DNA of 64,000 nucleotides from Massilia putida (lineage in GTDB: Bacteria; Pseudomonadota; Gammaproteobacteria; Burkholderiales; Burkholderiaceae_D): positions 5,022,001 to 5,086,000 of the forward strand of contig NZ_CP019038.1 of assembly GCF_001941825.1 (NCBI RefSeq), written 5' to 3'. Below the pieces are notes generated by a model that saw nothing but the letters and a program-made list of their open reading frames with translations, ran no database searches and had not been told where the DNA came from. A program made the position numbers and the translations under genes. Shown one piece after another: positions 18,173-26,402 of the stretch (positions are counted from its first letter, which is position 1; each line of letters starts with the position of its first letter).

Positions 18173-19084
18173 TCACTGGGTCCTTGCTGCCTCGTCCTGC
18201 GCAGCGATTAGCAGCCGATGTGCAACGACGTCGAACACGACGCGACGGCCCGAAAAAAACGAGGCCCCTAACAGCCCGTCGAAAGGTGCACCGCCTAGTG
18301 ATACAGGATGTGCGTGAAGCGCACCAAGTTGATGACCGCTGCTATCGCGCACGTCAGTTAGCAGGTCGGGGTCGCAGTTCTTAGCATCGACTCCTGTGTC
18401 ACAACGACCGCTCGTGACACTTCGTAAAGTTTCGATTTTCACAATTGTGGAAGGAGTCCCAGTGTCGAGTACGAACTTCAACGGCTTGCCGGCAACGAAG
18501 AGTATGACGTATGGCCCCTCTTTACCGAACTCGAGGTGTAGGGCATGCCAATGAGCATCGCTTGGTTGCGGACCTTGGCCGGCTGGATAAATGGTCATTG
18601 TGGCGTGCGCGTAGTCAAGCATGATAGGTCGTTCCCCGAACGCTGCAAGACCGAATGCGCCTGATTTTCGAGCACGCGTCAGCGCGTCGTCCGCGTCGTC
18701 GGGAGTGCCTCCCCATTGGACGTGAACCCTTCCCTTGATTGGCGGAAGAATCGTGTTGCCGATTACTACATCCTTAGCCATCAACATGGGTACTTCGTAG
18801 ACTTTACCGTGGATATCACGGAATTTTGCTGTTTCCGGAAGAAGAGTGACCGAGCCTGACCTTGCGATGGTTGATTCGGGGACCGAAATGCCTAACGGAC
18901 CGCCCGAATCAAACATCATTTCCGTACGAACTGTACCGATGTTCACTGCGAAAAAAGGCAGGCCATTGATGAAGTGGATCGGTATGTTGTCCTGTTCCGC
19001 TGCGCCTGTCGGGAAAGCTAGCAGCGTCAGCGTAGCAAGCAAACCAAGTCGGGTTAACACGTTCGTTTTGTATTTGTGTTTCAT
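18173..19084 (-). CDS. Exported aspartic protease, two retropepsin-like lobes
   Basis: A 303-residue protein with a clear signal peptide (KHKYKTNVLTRLG then LLATLTLLAFPTGAAE). Two active-site-like motifs are present: MMFDSGGPLG with D59 and FVLDTGTPST with D207, each followed by a hydrophobic strand, and later FDGLLGASFF, the flap-distal loop typical of pepsin/retropepsin folds. The protein therefore carries both lobes on one chain, unlike retroviral-type bacterial proteases that dimerise. It is probably periplasmic or outer-membrane facing. Substrate and role are unknown. It is the largest of four minus-strand genes in the island's middle; codon use is less GC-rich than the flanking core genes. 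Confidence 0.78.
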   Translation of the reverse strand: MKHKYKTNVLTRLGLLATLTLLAFPTGAAEQDNIPIHFINGLPFFAVNIGTVRTEMMFDSGGPLGISVPESTIARSGSVTLLPETAKFRDIHGKVYEVPMLMAKDVVIGNTILPPIKGRVHVQWGGTPDDADDALTRARKSGAFGLAAFGERPIMLDYAHATMTIYPAGQGPQPSDAHWHALHLEFGKEGPYVILFVAGKPLKFVLDTGTPSTIVKIETLRSVTSGRCDTGVDAKNCDPDLLTDVRDSSGHQLGALHAHPVSLGGAPFDGLLGASFFSGRRVVFDVVAHRLLIAAQDEAARTQ

Positions 19085-19224
19085 TTCATTTGAACAATAG
19101 TGAAACGTTCGATTGTCCGTTGACCTGATCTCACGTTATCCCGCCGTGGCCGTCCGGTTATGCAGGCTGCTGTCTGTCGCGACAGGCCGGTCCCGACCCG
19201 AAGCGGACACTTCGCAAGTCGCGG

Positions 19225-19527
19225 TTACACATCTTCAAGATCGAACGACCAGGCGGGATAGGCGTCCCAAGAGGCGTAGTAACACACGAACTCGACCTTG
19301 GTCTCCCTCGAGCTGCGCTTTTTTCCGATCATTTCTAACAGCTCATTCACGCCGCTGGTCTCAAGGAAGTAAACGTAGCCCTCTGCCTTGACCTGCTCAG
19401 GAATGGAACGATCCTCTTCCGTTCGAATAATCACAGCCTCACTGGTTTGATGGAACGGCGCCCGCGCACAAATCACTGAGTCATCCGGCATCTGCACCGC
19501 AAGGAAGATAGCGTCGAAAAGTTGCAT
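19225..19527 (-). CDS. Small cytosolic protein of unknown function
   Basis: A 100-residue acidic protein (MQLFDAIFLAVQMPD to AWSFDLEDV) without signal or membrane segment. The mix of short strands and helices and its neighbourhood of small orphan genes could fit an immunity protein, but this is a guess from context. No motif is recognised. It is flanked on both sides by spacers carrying the island's imperfect palindrome. Confidence 0.55.
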   Translation of the reverse strand: MQLFDAIFLAVQMPDDSVICARAPFHQTSEAVIIRTEEDRSIPEQVKAEGYVYFLETSGVNELLEMIGKKRSSRETKVEFVCYYASWDAYPAWSFDLEDV

Positions 19528-19562
19528 AGGGAAGAAATAAAGACCGATTCTTTCTGGGTATC

Positions 19563-19630
19563 AAAGTCTGCTCTTGGCCGGTCTCGGCCGTTCAGTGTAC
19601 GGCAACTGTCGACCCTAAGCGGCCGTTAAC
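19563..19630. repeat. Imperfect palindromic spacer element, copy b
   Basis: The left arm aaagtctgctcttggccgg (19563-19581) and right arm cgaccctaagcggccgtt (19610-19627) are near reverse complements. The right arm overlaps the last codons of the gene at 19615-19899 and supplies its TAG stop codon. Confidence 0.55.
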
Positions 19631-19899
19631 GCCGCTTTCCAGTCCTGGAGTACAGCAACAACATGCAGCGTGGCGTCTGCGTTTTCACGAAGTCCCATCC
19701 GTTTGGTAACGACCTCGTTGAGGTAACCAGCAAGTCGCTTCGTGTTCGCATTTTCGTTCAGGAGCGCAACCACTTGGGGTACGTACGATTGATATTCTTC
19801 CCTCGCCAATGGTATGCCTGAGACGCCGATTGGATCCCAAAGGTAGTGCAGGACCTCATCAACTCGCCGGTACAATTCTTTCTCGTCCTGGGTGCTCAT
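19615..19899 (-). CDS. Conserved small protein, family unnamed
   Basis: About 94 residues from the ATG at 19899, which has GGAGA 8 nt upstream; an upstream in-frame start is less likely because it would encode the repeat motif at 19930. The sequence (MSTQDEKELYRRVDEVLHYL, then DPIGV, then YVPQVVALL, then MGLRENADATLHVVAVLQDW) is helical. I recall similar small proteins (a helix pair with DPIGV in between) in many Proteobacteria, but I cannot name the function. The stop codon is inside a repeat arm. It is one of a run of minus-strand island genes. Confidence 0.68.
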   Translation of the reverse strand: MSTQDEKELYRRVDEVLHYLWDPIGVSGIPLAREEYQSYVPQVVALLNENANTKRLAGYLNEVVTKRMGLRENADATLHVVAVLQDWKAALTAA

Positions 19900-19929
19900 C
19901 TTTGGTCTCCAGAGAAATTCGCTCGACTG

Positions 19930-19951
19930 CAACGTCTGCTTCTGGCCGATC
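19930..19951. repeat. Spacer repeat arm, copy c
   Basis: caacgtctgcttctggccgatc matches the left arm of copies a and b. A clear partner arm is not found in the following 100 bp; cgaccggcaggat near 20017 is a weak candidate. Confidence 0.45.
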
Positions 19952-20135
19952 TCGGCCATTCAGCGCAGCACAGCAGCCGCCAATGCGAAAAGGCGCGAAC
20001 CGTCACGACCGGCAGGATTTGCCCCGATCCGGCCACTCGGCCTTCCCCAAGCAGCCCGTCGGGACACCCCAAAGTCAGTCGGTCCGGGATGTGGCACGAC
20101 GACGAGTAACGGGCGTTATCGATTGTCGTGCGCGC

Positions 20136-20924
20136 TCAATCTCTGAGACTTGCCCGGTGGGGTGTTCCCAGTGCTTGTAGCGCGTGATTGAATGCTTCCA
20201 GCGTCAGGTCCGGGGTTTCGGTTGCGATACAGCGGGTTAGCCCTCGTCCGTTCGAAGTAAACGGATCGAGCTCGCCCAACACCGTGTCTGCTGGATCGAT
20301 AAACAAAACGTCCGGCGCAGCCGACATGAAGAAGGATTTCAGCCACGGCAAATGCGTAGAGGACATCGTCATGACATCAATGTCCGGGTGTGAACTGCGG
20401 AGATCAGCAATAAATCTTGTGACCAGATCTTGCGTCCGCTGTGGATCGTTAATGAACGTAAAGCTCTCGACGAGATCTACGAGTGCCGACGCGTTCACAA
20501 GGAACACTTGGCTGCCAGCTTCACGGTTTTGCTCTGCATACCTTTGCATAGCTTCACTGGTGACCATTGAGCGAACACCGAGAACGGCAATCTTCTTGGT
20601 GTTCGAGTGATTGACCGCTTCGCGTACGGGAGGAAAGATTCCAACCACCGGCATCGAAACTGCGGCTCTCAAGGGTTCGAGGACTACGACACTTGGCGCA
20701 TTCGACGCGAGAACGACTGCAACGCATCCCTCTTTTTGTAGATATTGCGTCGCACTTTGCACGCACAACAAAAGTTCACTGTGCGTCTTCGTCCCATATG
20801 GGAAGCTCGCACGGTCGGCGAAGTAAAGAATATCTTGTCTCGGAAATCGCGCACGTACGCGCTCGACAATTGCATAGCTTCCGATTCCGGCATCAAAGAT
20901 GCCGATTGGACGATGAAGTTCCAT
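20136..20924 (-). CDS. Glutamate racemase homologue with both catalytic Cys replaced by Ser
   Basis: A 262-residue Asp/Glu racemase family protein closest to MurI: GIFDAGIGS near residue 8 (MurI GIFDSGVGG), YFADRASFPYGTK near 34 (MurI YFGDTARxPYGxKS), and the two active-site loops. In MurI these read (A)CNT and GCTHYP. Here they read LASNAPS with S74 and MSSTHLP with S189, so both proton-transfer cysteines are serines (codons TCG and TCT). Racemase activity is therefore unlikely, while the ligand-binding architecture appears kept. It may be a glutamate-binding regulator, a murein-independent enzyme or an inhibitor. The frame is intact and the gene lies among small orphan genes, not in a cell-wall operon. 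Confidence 0.82.
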   Translation of the reverse strand: MELHRPIGIFDAGIGSYAIVERVRARFPRQDILYFADRASFPYGTKTHSELLLCVQSATQYLQKEGCVAVVLASNAPSVVVLEPLRAAVSMPVVGIFPPVREAVNHSNTKKIAVLGVRSMVTSEAMQRYAEQNREAGSQVFLVNASALVDLVESFTFINDPQRTQDLVTRFIADLRSSHPDIDVMTMSSTHLPWLKSFFMSAAPDVLFIDPADTVLGELDPFTSNGRGLTRCIATETPDLTLEAFNHALQALGTPHRASLRD

Positions 20925-21249
20925 GTCTCGATCTGATCTGTAAGTCGACGCATTCTACGTGAGCCGGAGACCGGCGTCCCGGTTTTATAGCGTCCTCGGA
21001 CGTTTCCTTTTCGCCGAACTCGGCCGTTCGGTCCGGCATCGCATCTTGCCAAATTGAAAGTGAAAGAACCATGAACCGTCGCGAGCGGCAGCGGTGGATC
21101 GATTGCGGATATCCAATAACGCGACCGGCTGGCCCCAGCTACACGCAAGTCTGGCCGGGAGCGCCGTCTGATCGCGTCGACTTTCTTCAATTATCCATTG
21201 CGTTCAGGCCTGGAAGACCCATCTAGGGGGCATCGAAACGTCCCAAGCC
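20925..21249. other. Spacer with one repeat arm
   Basis: About 325 bp without a supported gene. The arm ggacgtttccttttcgccgaac at 20998-21019 is a diverged copy of the island's palindrome arm, followed by ctcggccgttcgg as in copies b and c. Confidence 0.4.
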
Positions 21250-21546
21250 ATGGAGGGAGCCTTGAAACGCATCTTTGCATTGTGGCGCGTGGTCGCCGGC
21301 CAGGATCTGCGCCTGCTGTGGTTCGCACTCCGGCATGAGGAACGCCCTGCCTGGCTGTTGCCCGGGCTGGCTGGCCTGGGGTTGTTAGCTGTCGAGCCGT
21401 TGAATTTCGCCGTGCCCGTGCTTGGGGCGGTCGATGAGTTCGTGCTCGTGCCGCTGGTCCTGCATGGCATGCTGAAAATGCTGCCGGCGCACGTCCTCGA
21501 CGGTTTTGCGCAGGCCTGCGCCGGACGCCGGCGCCGCCGGGCATAG
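21250..21546 (+). CDS. Small membrane protein, YkvA/DUF1232-like
   Basis: Up to 98 residues. A GGAGGGAG ribosome site (21253-21260) lies inside the first codons and points to the TTG at 21262 as a possible true start, giving MKRIFALWRVV. The middle (RPAWLLPGLAGLGLL then VEPLNFAVPVLGAVDEFVLVP) resembles the DUF1232/YkvA membrane hairpin with its conserved P-x-D/L-G-x-x-D pattern. The C terminus is Arg-rich. The function of this family is not established. Confidence 0.55.
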   Translation: MEGALKRIFALWRVVAGQDLRLLWFALRHEERPAWLLPGLAGLGLLAVEPLNFAVPVLGAVDEFVLVPLVLHGMLKMLPAHVLDGFAQACAGRRRRRA

Positions 21547-21597
21547 ATACCATCGTGACCGGCAGCGTTTAGCCGACTTCTGCCTGTTCGTGAATCC

Positions 21598-21995
21598 CTA
21601 CCCGGCCAGTGTCGGCACGATCCCGAGATCGCGATAAGGCCGCAGCAGTTCCTCGGCCGTCCGCTCCGGCACCACGATCCCGCTGATCGCGGCACGACCC
21701 ACGATCCGATACGGCGACGCCGTCGCCAGCTTCTCCGACGAGGCGAGCACGACGGTCTCGGCCGCCGCATGACACAGCGCGCGCTTGATGCACGCTTTCT
21801 CGTAATCTCCGGTCGACAGCCCGCTGTCCGGATGCACGCTCGTCACGCCCATGAAATACGTGTCGGCGCGCACGCGTGCAATCGCTTCCAGCGTCGCCGC
21901 GCCCACGCCCACGGCCGAGTGCCGGAACAGGCGGCCGCCGAGCATGATGACCTCGCTGTCCGGATGGTCCATCAACTCCATCGCGTACAGCCCGC
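21598..21995 (-). pseudogene. DeoR-family regulator, C-terminal sensor stump
   Basis: From about 21981 the minus strand encodes the sugar-phosphate sensing half of a DeoR/GlpR repressor: MELMDHPDSEVIMLGG, then RADTYFMGVTSVHPDSGLS, then KLATASPYRIVGRAAISGIV. This domain shares an ISOCOT fold and binds phosphorylated sugars. The N-terminal winged-helix DNA-binding half is absent. The frame continues upstream into sequence that is the antisense of a phospholipase C fragment. The protein is thus a truncated remnant and cannot bind DNA by the usual route. Confidence 0.72.
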
Positions 21996-21999
21996 GCTC

Positions 22000-22290
22000 G
22001 ATCTGCCGCACACGTGGCCGGACGCGCAGGCCGCCTGGGACGACGGCCGCCTGAAGAGCAAGGGCGGCCGGGTGAACGCGCAGGTGTTCGACCACACGTC
22101 GATCCTGCGCTTCCTCGAGCGCCGCTTCGGCGTGATGGAACCGAACATCAGCGCATGGCGTCGCGCCGTCCGCGGCGACCTGGCGGACGCAGACGTCGTC
22201 GACGATCCGCTGATCCGCTGCCTGTTCAGCGACAGCTCCGGCGCTTACCGGCGGGCGCAGTCGCGGCGCCTGCGCGGCCTTACAGACTGA
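22000..22290 (+). pseudogene. Phospholipase C, internally deleted fragment
   Basis: On the plus strand DLPHTWPDAQAAWDDGR (from 22000) matches the N-terminal third of phosphocholine-type phospholipase C. It joins directly to GGRVNAQVFDHTSILRFLE and RFGVMEPNISAWRRAVRGDL, a region near residue 450 of the full enzyme. About 300 residues are missing between them and the true start is lost. After GDL (22182) homology ends, and the frame closes at 22290. It sits back to back with the DeoR stump, marking a rearrangement join near 22.0 kb. Confidence 0.72.
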
Positions 22291-22411
22291 AACGTCTCTT
22301 ACAGCGGCCTCCACAGCTTTTCCTGATGGGCGCTGACACACTGTGGTCATGCGTACAGATCGCGCCGGCACGGCGCGATAGCATCGATCATTATTTGATC
22401 AGGAGAAAAAA

Positions 22412-22819
22412 ATGAAAATCAACATACCTGGCATGCGTCTTGCCGCCATCCTCGTGTTGACCGCCGCGTCGGCATCCGCGTTCGCCCAGAGCGCCGAATA
22501 CCGCCGTGGCTATGACGACGGCTACGCGGCCGGCCAGCGCGATGCGCGCGGCGACCGCGGTCCGCATCGTGGCTGGCCCCGCGTGTTCATCGAAGACGCG
22601 GAATACGGTTCGCACGGCGCGACGTGCGACGCGCGCCGGGCGGTGCGCGATGAAATGGAGCGTAATAACGGGAATGTGCGGGTCGGCAACCAGCTGTGCG
22701 GCGATCCGGCGCATGGCGAGCCCAAGCGGTTGCGGATCGTCTATCGTTGCGGCGACAGCGAGGCGGTGCGCGTGGTTGCGCGCGAGAACGAAACGTTGCG
22801 GTTGAGCTGCCGCGACTGA
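22412..22819 (+). CDS. Exported basic protein of unknown function
   Basis: A 135-residue protein with ribosome site AGGAG and a signal peptide (MKINIPGMRLAAILVLTAAS, then ASAFAQS with likely cleavage after AFA). The mature part begins AEYRRGYDDGYAAGQRDARG, a short Tyr/Gly/Asp repeat seen in several small secreted proteins, and has four cysteines that could form two disulfides. I do not recognise the family. It lies upstream of, and convergent with, the sensor kinase gene. Confidence 0.65.
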   Translation: MKINIPGMRLAAILVLTAASASAFAQSAEYRRGYDDGYAAGQRDARGDRGPHRGWPRVFIEDAEYGSHGATCDARRAVRDEMERNNGNVRVGNQLCGDPAHGEPKRLRIVYRCGDSEAVRVVARENETLRLSCRD

Positions 22820-22856
22820 TCGCACGCGGCGCGTATCGGGGACAACCGTCCTGCGG

Positions 22857-24335
22857 TCATGCCGGCAGATCCGCGTCGCCGGCCTGCCGTTCGTCCGGCA
22901 ACAGGATCGTGGCGACCAGTCCACCCTCGGGATGGTTGTCCAGCACGAGCTGGCCCCGGTGCGCCTCGACGATGCTGCGCGCGATGCCCAGGCCCAGACC
23001 GAGTCCCGTGTCGTTGCGCGTGCGCCCGTGGGCGAGACGGACATACGGTTCGAACAGGCTCGCGATCGCATCCTGCGGCACGCCTGGGCCGTGGTCGCGC
23101 ACGACGATCTCGACCCGGCCGTCGCGCCGGCGCACGGCGATGTCGGCGCGGCCGCCGTAGTACAGGGCGTTGTCGAGCAGGTTGCCGATCGCGCGCTTGA
23201 GGGCAAGCGGCTTGCCGTGCACGGTCACGCCGCTGTCCTCGAAGCCGACCGTGTGGCCGGCCAGGCACGCGCTCTTGACCAGCCGGCGCAGCAGCGGATC
23301 GAGCCGGATCGCGGTCGGATTCTCGTGGATGTCGCTGTCCTTCACGCATTGCAGCGCGCCCTTGACCATCATGTCCAGCTCGTCCAGGTCCTCCTCGAAG
23401 TCGTTGCGCAGCGCATCGTCGTCGAGCAGTTCGGCGCGCAGCTTCAGGCGCGTGATCGGCGTGCGCAGGTCGTGCGAGATCGAGACGAACAGCCGGTCGC
23501 GGTCGGCGATGTAGCGGGCGATCCGCTCGCGCATCGCGGCGAAGGCGCGCGCCGTGTTGACGAATTCGCGGCTGCCGGTTTCGGGCAGGGCGGGCGCCTG
23601 TTCTTCCTTGCCGAACGCCTCGGCGGCATCGGACAGCGCGGCGAGCGGCCGCGTGATCGAACGCACCACGACGATCGACAACAACAGCACGGCCAGCAGC
23701 GACAGGGCTTGCGGCACCAGCCGGTCCATCGACAGCGGATCGTAGCCGTTCAGGAAATACGGGTTCGGCATCAAGGTGGCCAGGTACAGCCAGTTGCCCG
23801 GCTCGAGCTGGGTCTGGATCACGAGGATGGGCGCGGGATCCGGCTTGAGCAGCAACACGTGGCGTATCCACGTGTCCGGCAGGTCGGCCAGGCGCAGGCC
23901 GTCGGGCGTGACGGCCAGCTGGTCCGGCCAGGCGAATGCGAGCCGGAACTTGCCTTCGCCCGGCAGGTCGGCGCGCAGCGTGGCGCCGAGCGTGGCCAGC
24001 ACCTGGTCGGCGAGCGGGTTCAGCGCGATCGGCTGCACCGGCACCGCGGCGTGGTTGAGCGCCACATAGAAGCGTGTGCCGCCCATCTCGCGGAATTGCT
24101 GGATCAGGAGGCTGCGGTAGCGCGGCGGTAGGCTGCGGAAGAAGCGGATCGAACTGGCCGCTCCCTGGCCCACGTACTGCGCCGCGACCCGCGCGTCGGC
24201 CTCGGCGCGCGTGCGCAGCTGGGCGCCCCAGATCAGGCCGGTGGCGGCCTGGGTGAGCAGCAGGCCGGCCACCATCACCAGCGTCAGCCGGCCCGACAGC
24301 GATTGCGGCCAGAAGCGCCGGCGCCGCTCAGCCAT
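22857..24335 (-). CDS. Sensor histidine kinase, EnvZ-type
   Basis: A 492-residue membrane kinase from the ATG at 24335, which overlaps the response-regulator stop by 8 nt (ATGGCTGA). TM1 lies around 17-37 and TM2 around 205-225, with a periplasmic sensor domain of about 165 residues between. HAMP follows, then the H-box FVSISHDLRTPITRLK, N-box NLLDNALYYGG, G1 DHGPGVP and G2 GLGLGLGIARS. All catalytic motifs are present. It is the last gene of a unit with the regulator and a periplasmic sugar-binding protein, suggesting that its periplasmic domain reads a sugar directly or through that protein. Confidence 0.93.
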   Translation of the reverse strand: MAERRRRFWPQSLSGRLTLVMVAGLLLTQAATGLIWGAQLRTRAEADARVAAQYVGQGAASSIRFFRSLPPRYRSLLIQQFREMGGTRFYVALNHAAVPVQPIALNPLADQVLATLGATLRADLPGEGKFRLAFAWPDQLAVTPDGLRLADLPDTWIRHVLLLKPDPAPILVIQTQLEPGNWLYLATLMPNPYFLNGYDPLSMDRLVPQALSLLAVLLLSIVVVRSITRPLAALSDAAEAFGKEEQAPALPETGSREFVNTARAFAAMRERIARYIADRDRLFVSISHDLRTPITRLKLRAELLDDDALRNDFEEDLDELDMMVKGALQCVKDSDIHENPTAIRLDPLLRRLVKSACLAGHTVGFEDSGVTVHGKPLALKRAIGNLLDNALYYGGRADIAVRRRDGRVEIVVRDHGPGVPQDAIASLFEPYVRLAHGRTRNDTGLGLGLGIARSIVEAHRGQLVLDNHPEGGLVATILLPDERQAGDADLPA

Positions 24336-25041
24336 GCGACACGCCGACTTCCGCCGCGAACACATAGCCGACGCCGCGCACGGTCTTGATCAGCATCGGC
24401 TGCTTGCCGTCGTCCTTCAGGCGCAGCCGCAGGCGGCTGATCTGCACGTCGAGCGAGCGGTCGAGCGGACCCGCGTCGCGCCCGCGGGTCTCTTCGCACA
24501 GCGCGCCGCGGTCGAGGATGTCGCCCGGGTGTTCGGCGAAGTATTTCAGGAGCTGGAAGTCCAGCCCCGTCAGCGGCACCAGCTGGCCGTCGCTGTCGGT
24601 CACGGTGCGTTCGACCGCGTCCAGCGTGAAGCCGTTGAAGCGGTAGTAGCGCGGCGCGGCATGGGTGTCGGCGCCGGTGCGGCGCAGGATGGCCTTGATG
24701 CGTGCCAGCAGCTCGCGCGGACTGTACGGCTTGGCGATGTAGTCGTCCGCGCCCAGCTCGAGGCCGACCACGCGGTCCGTCTCGTCCGAGCTGGCGGTCA
24801 GCATGATGATCGGGACGTTGGAGCGGCGCCGCACGATGCGGCACAGCGCGAAACCGTCCGTGTCCGGCAGCATGACGTCGAGGATGACGAGCGAGAGCTG
24901 GTCGGCGTAGGTGTTCAGCTCCGCCAGGAAGCTTTCGCCGTTGTGGGACAGCAGCACCTGATACTGGTTCCTTTCCAGGTAGGTCTTGAGCAGGGTGCGG
25001 GTCTTCTGGTCGTCATCGACGATGAGGATCTTGCGGGTCAT
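24328..25041 (-). CDS. OmpR-family response regulator
   Basis: A 237-residue regulator. The receiver domain has the acidic cluster VDDD (9-11), phospho-acceptor D55 in VILDVMLPDTDG, and the conserved Lys in YIAKPYSPREL. The C-terminal winged helix (LTGLDFQLLKYFAEHPG, then RSLDVQISRLRLRLKDD and KTVRGVGYVF) is a complete OmpR-type DNA-binding domain. It starts 3 bp after the stop of the binding-protein gene and overlaps the kinase, so all three are probably one operon. Likely targets are the sugar-uptake genes of the same cluster (inference). Confidence 0.95.
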   Translation of the reverse strand: MTRKILIVDDDQKTRTLLKTYLERNQYQVLLSHNGESFLAELNTYADQLSLVILDVMLPDTDGFALCRIVRRRSNVPIIMLTASSDETDRVVGLELGADDYIAKPYSPRELLARIKAILRRTGADTHAAPRYYRFNGFTLDAVERTVTDSDGQLVPLTGLDFQLLKYFAEHPGDILDRGALCEETRGRDAGPLDRSLDVQISRLRLRLKDDGKQPMLIKTVRGVGYVFAAEVGVSHG

Positions 25042-25044
25042 GGC

Positions 25045-26346
25045 TTATCTGTGGAGTCGCGATGTGAAAGTCCGGAATACGGTGGCGAGGCGCTTCTGCA
25101 CCTGCCCGGCGGGCACGGTGTCGTCGACGAAGTAGCGCCTGACTTCCGCGATGATGACGTCGCGGCTTTCGTCGCCCGTCGCCATGCGGTGCACGAGGCT
25201 CGGCACCTGCACTGCGGCGCCGCGCGCGAACGTGGTCCAGGAGGCGCGCGCGCAGCTGTCCATGCCGGTCGTGGCGGCGTCTCGCCGGACCGGCACCGAG
25301 CCCTTGGCGGCGTTGTACTGCTGCTGCGCCTGGGGCGTCATCACCATGCGCGCCAGCTTTTCCTGGGCGGCCGAGTGCGCGTAGTCGTTGGCGAACATGG
25401 CGAGCGTGTCGACGCTGTACAGGTGCAGCTGGCCGGTGCCGGCCATGGCCACGCAGGCGAAATCGTCGTCGACGTTGAAGCCCAGCGTATTCAGTTCGGC
25501 CTTCGCCCAGTCGCCCATCACCAGCATGGCGCCTTCGCCGTGCGCGAAGCGGCGGACGACGTCCGTCCACGGTTGTTCTTGCACCGGCGCCATCCACGAC
25601 TTCATCTGGCGCAGGCGCACGAGCGCGGTGAACAGGCGCGGATCGGCCGCCGCCTCCGCGCTCTGGCGCACGAACAGGTCGCGATAGAAATCGGGGCCGC
25701 CGACCGAGAGCACGAGGTTCTCGAACAACGAAGCCACCTGCCACGGTTCGCTGCTCTGCACGAACGGAGCCACGCCGGCGGCGCGCAGCTTCGGCGCCAG
25801 CGCTTCCAGGCCGGCCCAGGTCGAGGGTGGCGCCAGTCCGAGGTGGGCGAACAGCTTGCGGTTGTACAGCACGGTGTTGATGCGGTGGATGCCGAGCGGC
25901 GCGGCGACCGTGTGCCCGCGTTCCCGCACCAGGTTCCAGACGGTCGGGAACATCACCTTGTCCCAGTTGCCCGCTGCGGCCGGGGCGTCGAGTTCCAGCA
26001 ACAGGCCCAGTTCCGCCCATTCTCCGATCGCGACCCCGATGATCTGGGTGACGTCGGGCGCAGTGCCCGCGAGGACCCGGCTCTTGAGGACCTTGCCGGC
26101 CGCCAGCCCGGCGCCGCCGGGCACCGCGCCGTCGCTCCACACGATGCCTTCCCTGGCCAGGCGCGTGGCCAGCACCTCGACGGCATTGCGCTCGCTGGCC
26201 GAGGTCCACCAGTGCAGCACCTGGAGCGACTCCGGGCCCGGCGAGGCGTTGGCCGCGAGACTGCAGGCGAGCAGCGTCCAGGCCGGAACGCGCCGGCGCC
26301 ACGTGCCGGACCAGCCGGTTGCCGCATGCCGCCAAACTCCTGCCAT
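25045..26346 (-). CDS. Periplasmic sugar-binding protein (ABC family 1 type), orphan
   Basis: A 433-residue extracellular solute-binding protein of family 1. The signal region (VPAWTLLACSLAANAS) is followed by LQVLHWWTSASERNAV, TAPDVTQIIG, INTVLYNRKLFAHLGL and MVMGDWAKAEL, all typical of carbohydrate-binding ABC receptors. No permease or ATPase gene is present anywhere in the cluster. It sits 3 bp upstream of the two-component genes, so a role as sensory co-receptor for the kinase is plausible. The alternative is that it serves a transporter encoded elsewhere. Confidence 0.88.
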   Translation of the reverse strand: MAGVWRHAATGWSGTWRRRVPAWTLLACSLAANASPGPESLQVLHWWTSASERNAVEVLATRLAREGIVWSDGAVPGGAGLAAGKVLKSRVLAGTAPDVTQIIGVAIGEWAELGLLLELDAPAAAGNWDKVMFPTVWNLVRERGHTVAAPLGIHRINTVLYNRKLFAHLGLAPPSTWAGLEALAPKLRAAGVAPFVQSSEPWQVASLFENLVLSVGGPDFYRDLFVRQSAEAAADPRLFTALVRLRQMKSWMAPVQEQPWTDVVRRFAHGEGAMLVMGDWAKAELNTLGFNVDDDFACVAMAGTGQLHLYSVDTLAMFANDYAHSAAQEKLARMVMTPQAQQQYNAAKGSVPVRRDAATTGMDSCARASWTTFARGAAVQVPSLVHRMATGDESRDVIIAEVRRYFVDDTVPAGQVQKRLATVFRTFTSRLHR

Positions 26347-26402
26347 TGCGCCTCGTGTCGTCGAACGGTGATCGATTCATTATAGCGAAGAAAGACCGGC
26401 CT

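Noticed and set aside
17770..20120. Possible integron attC sites between the island genes
   Set aside because: The spacers contain TAAC/GTTA pieces, but no pair fits RYYYAAC and GTTRRRY cores with the required spacing, and no integrase gene is present.
24211..26385. 724-codon plus-strand frame antisense to the regulator and binding-protein genes
   Set aside because: Shadow frame created by GC3 bias; no recognisable motif.
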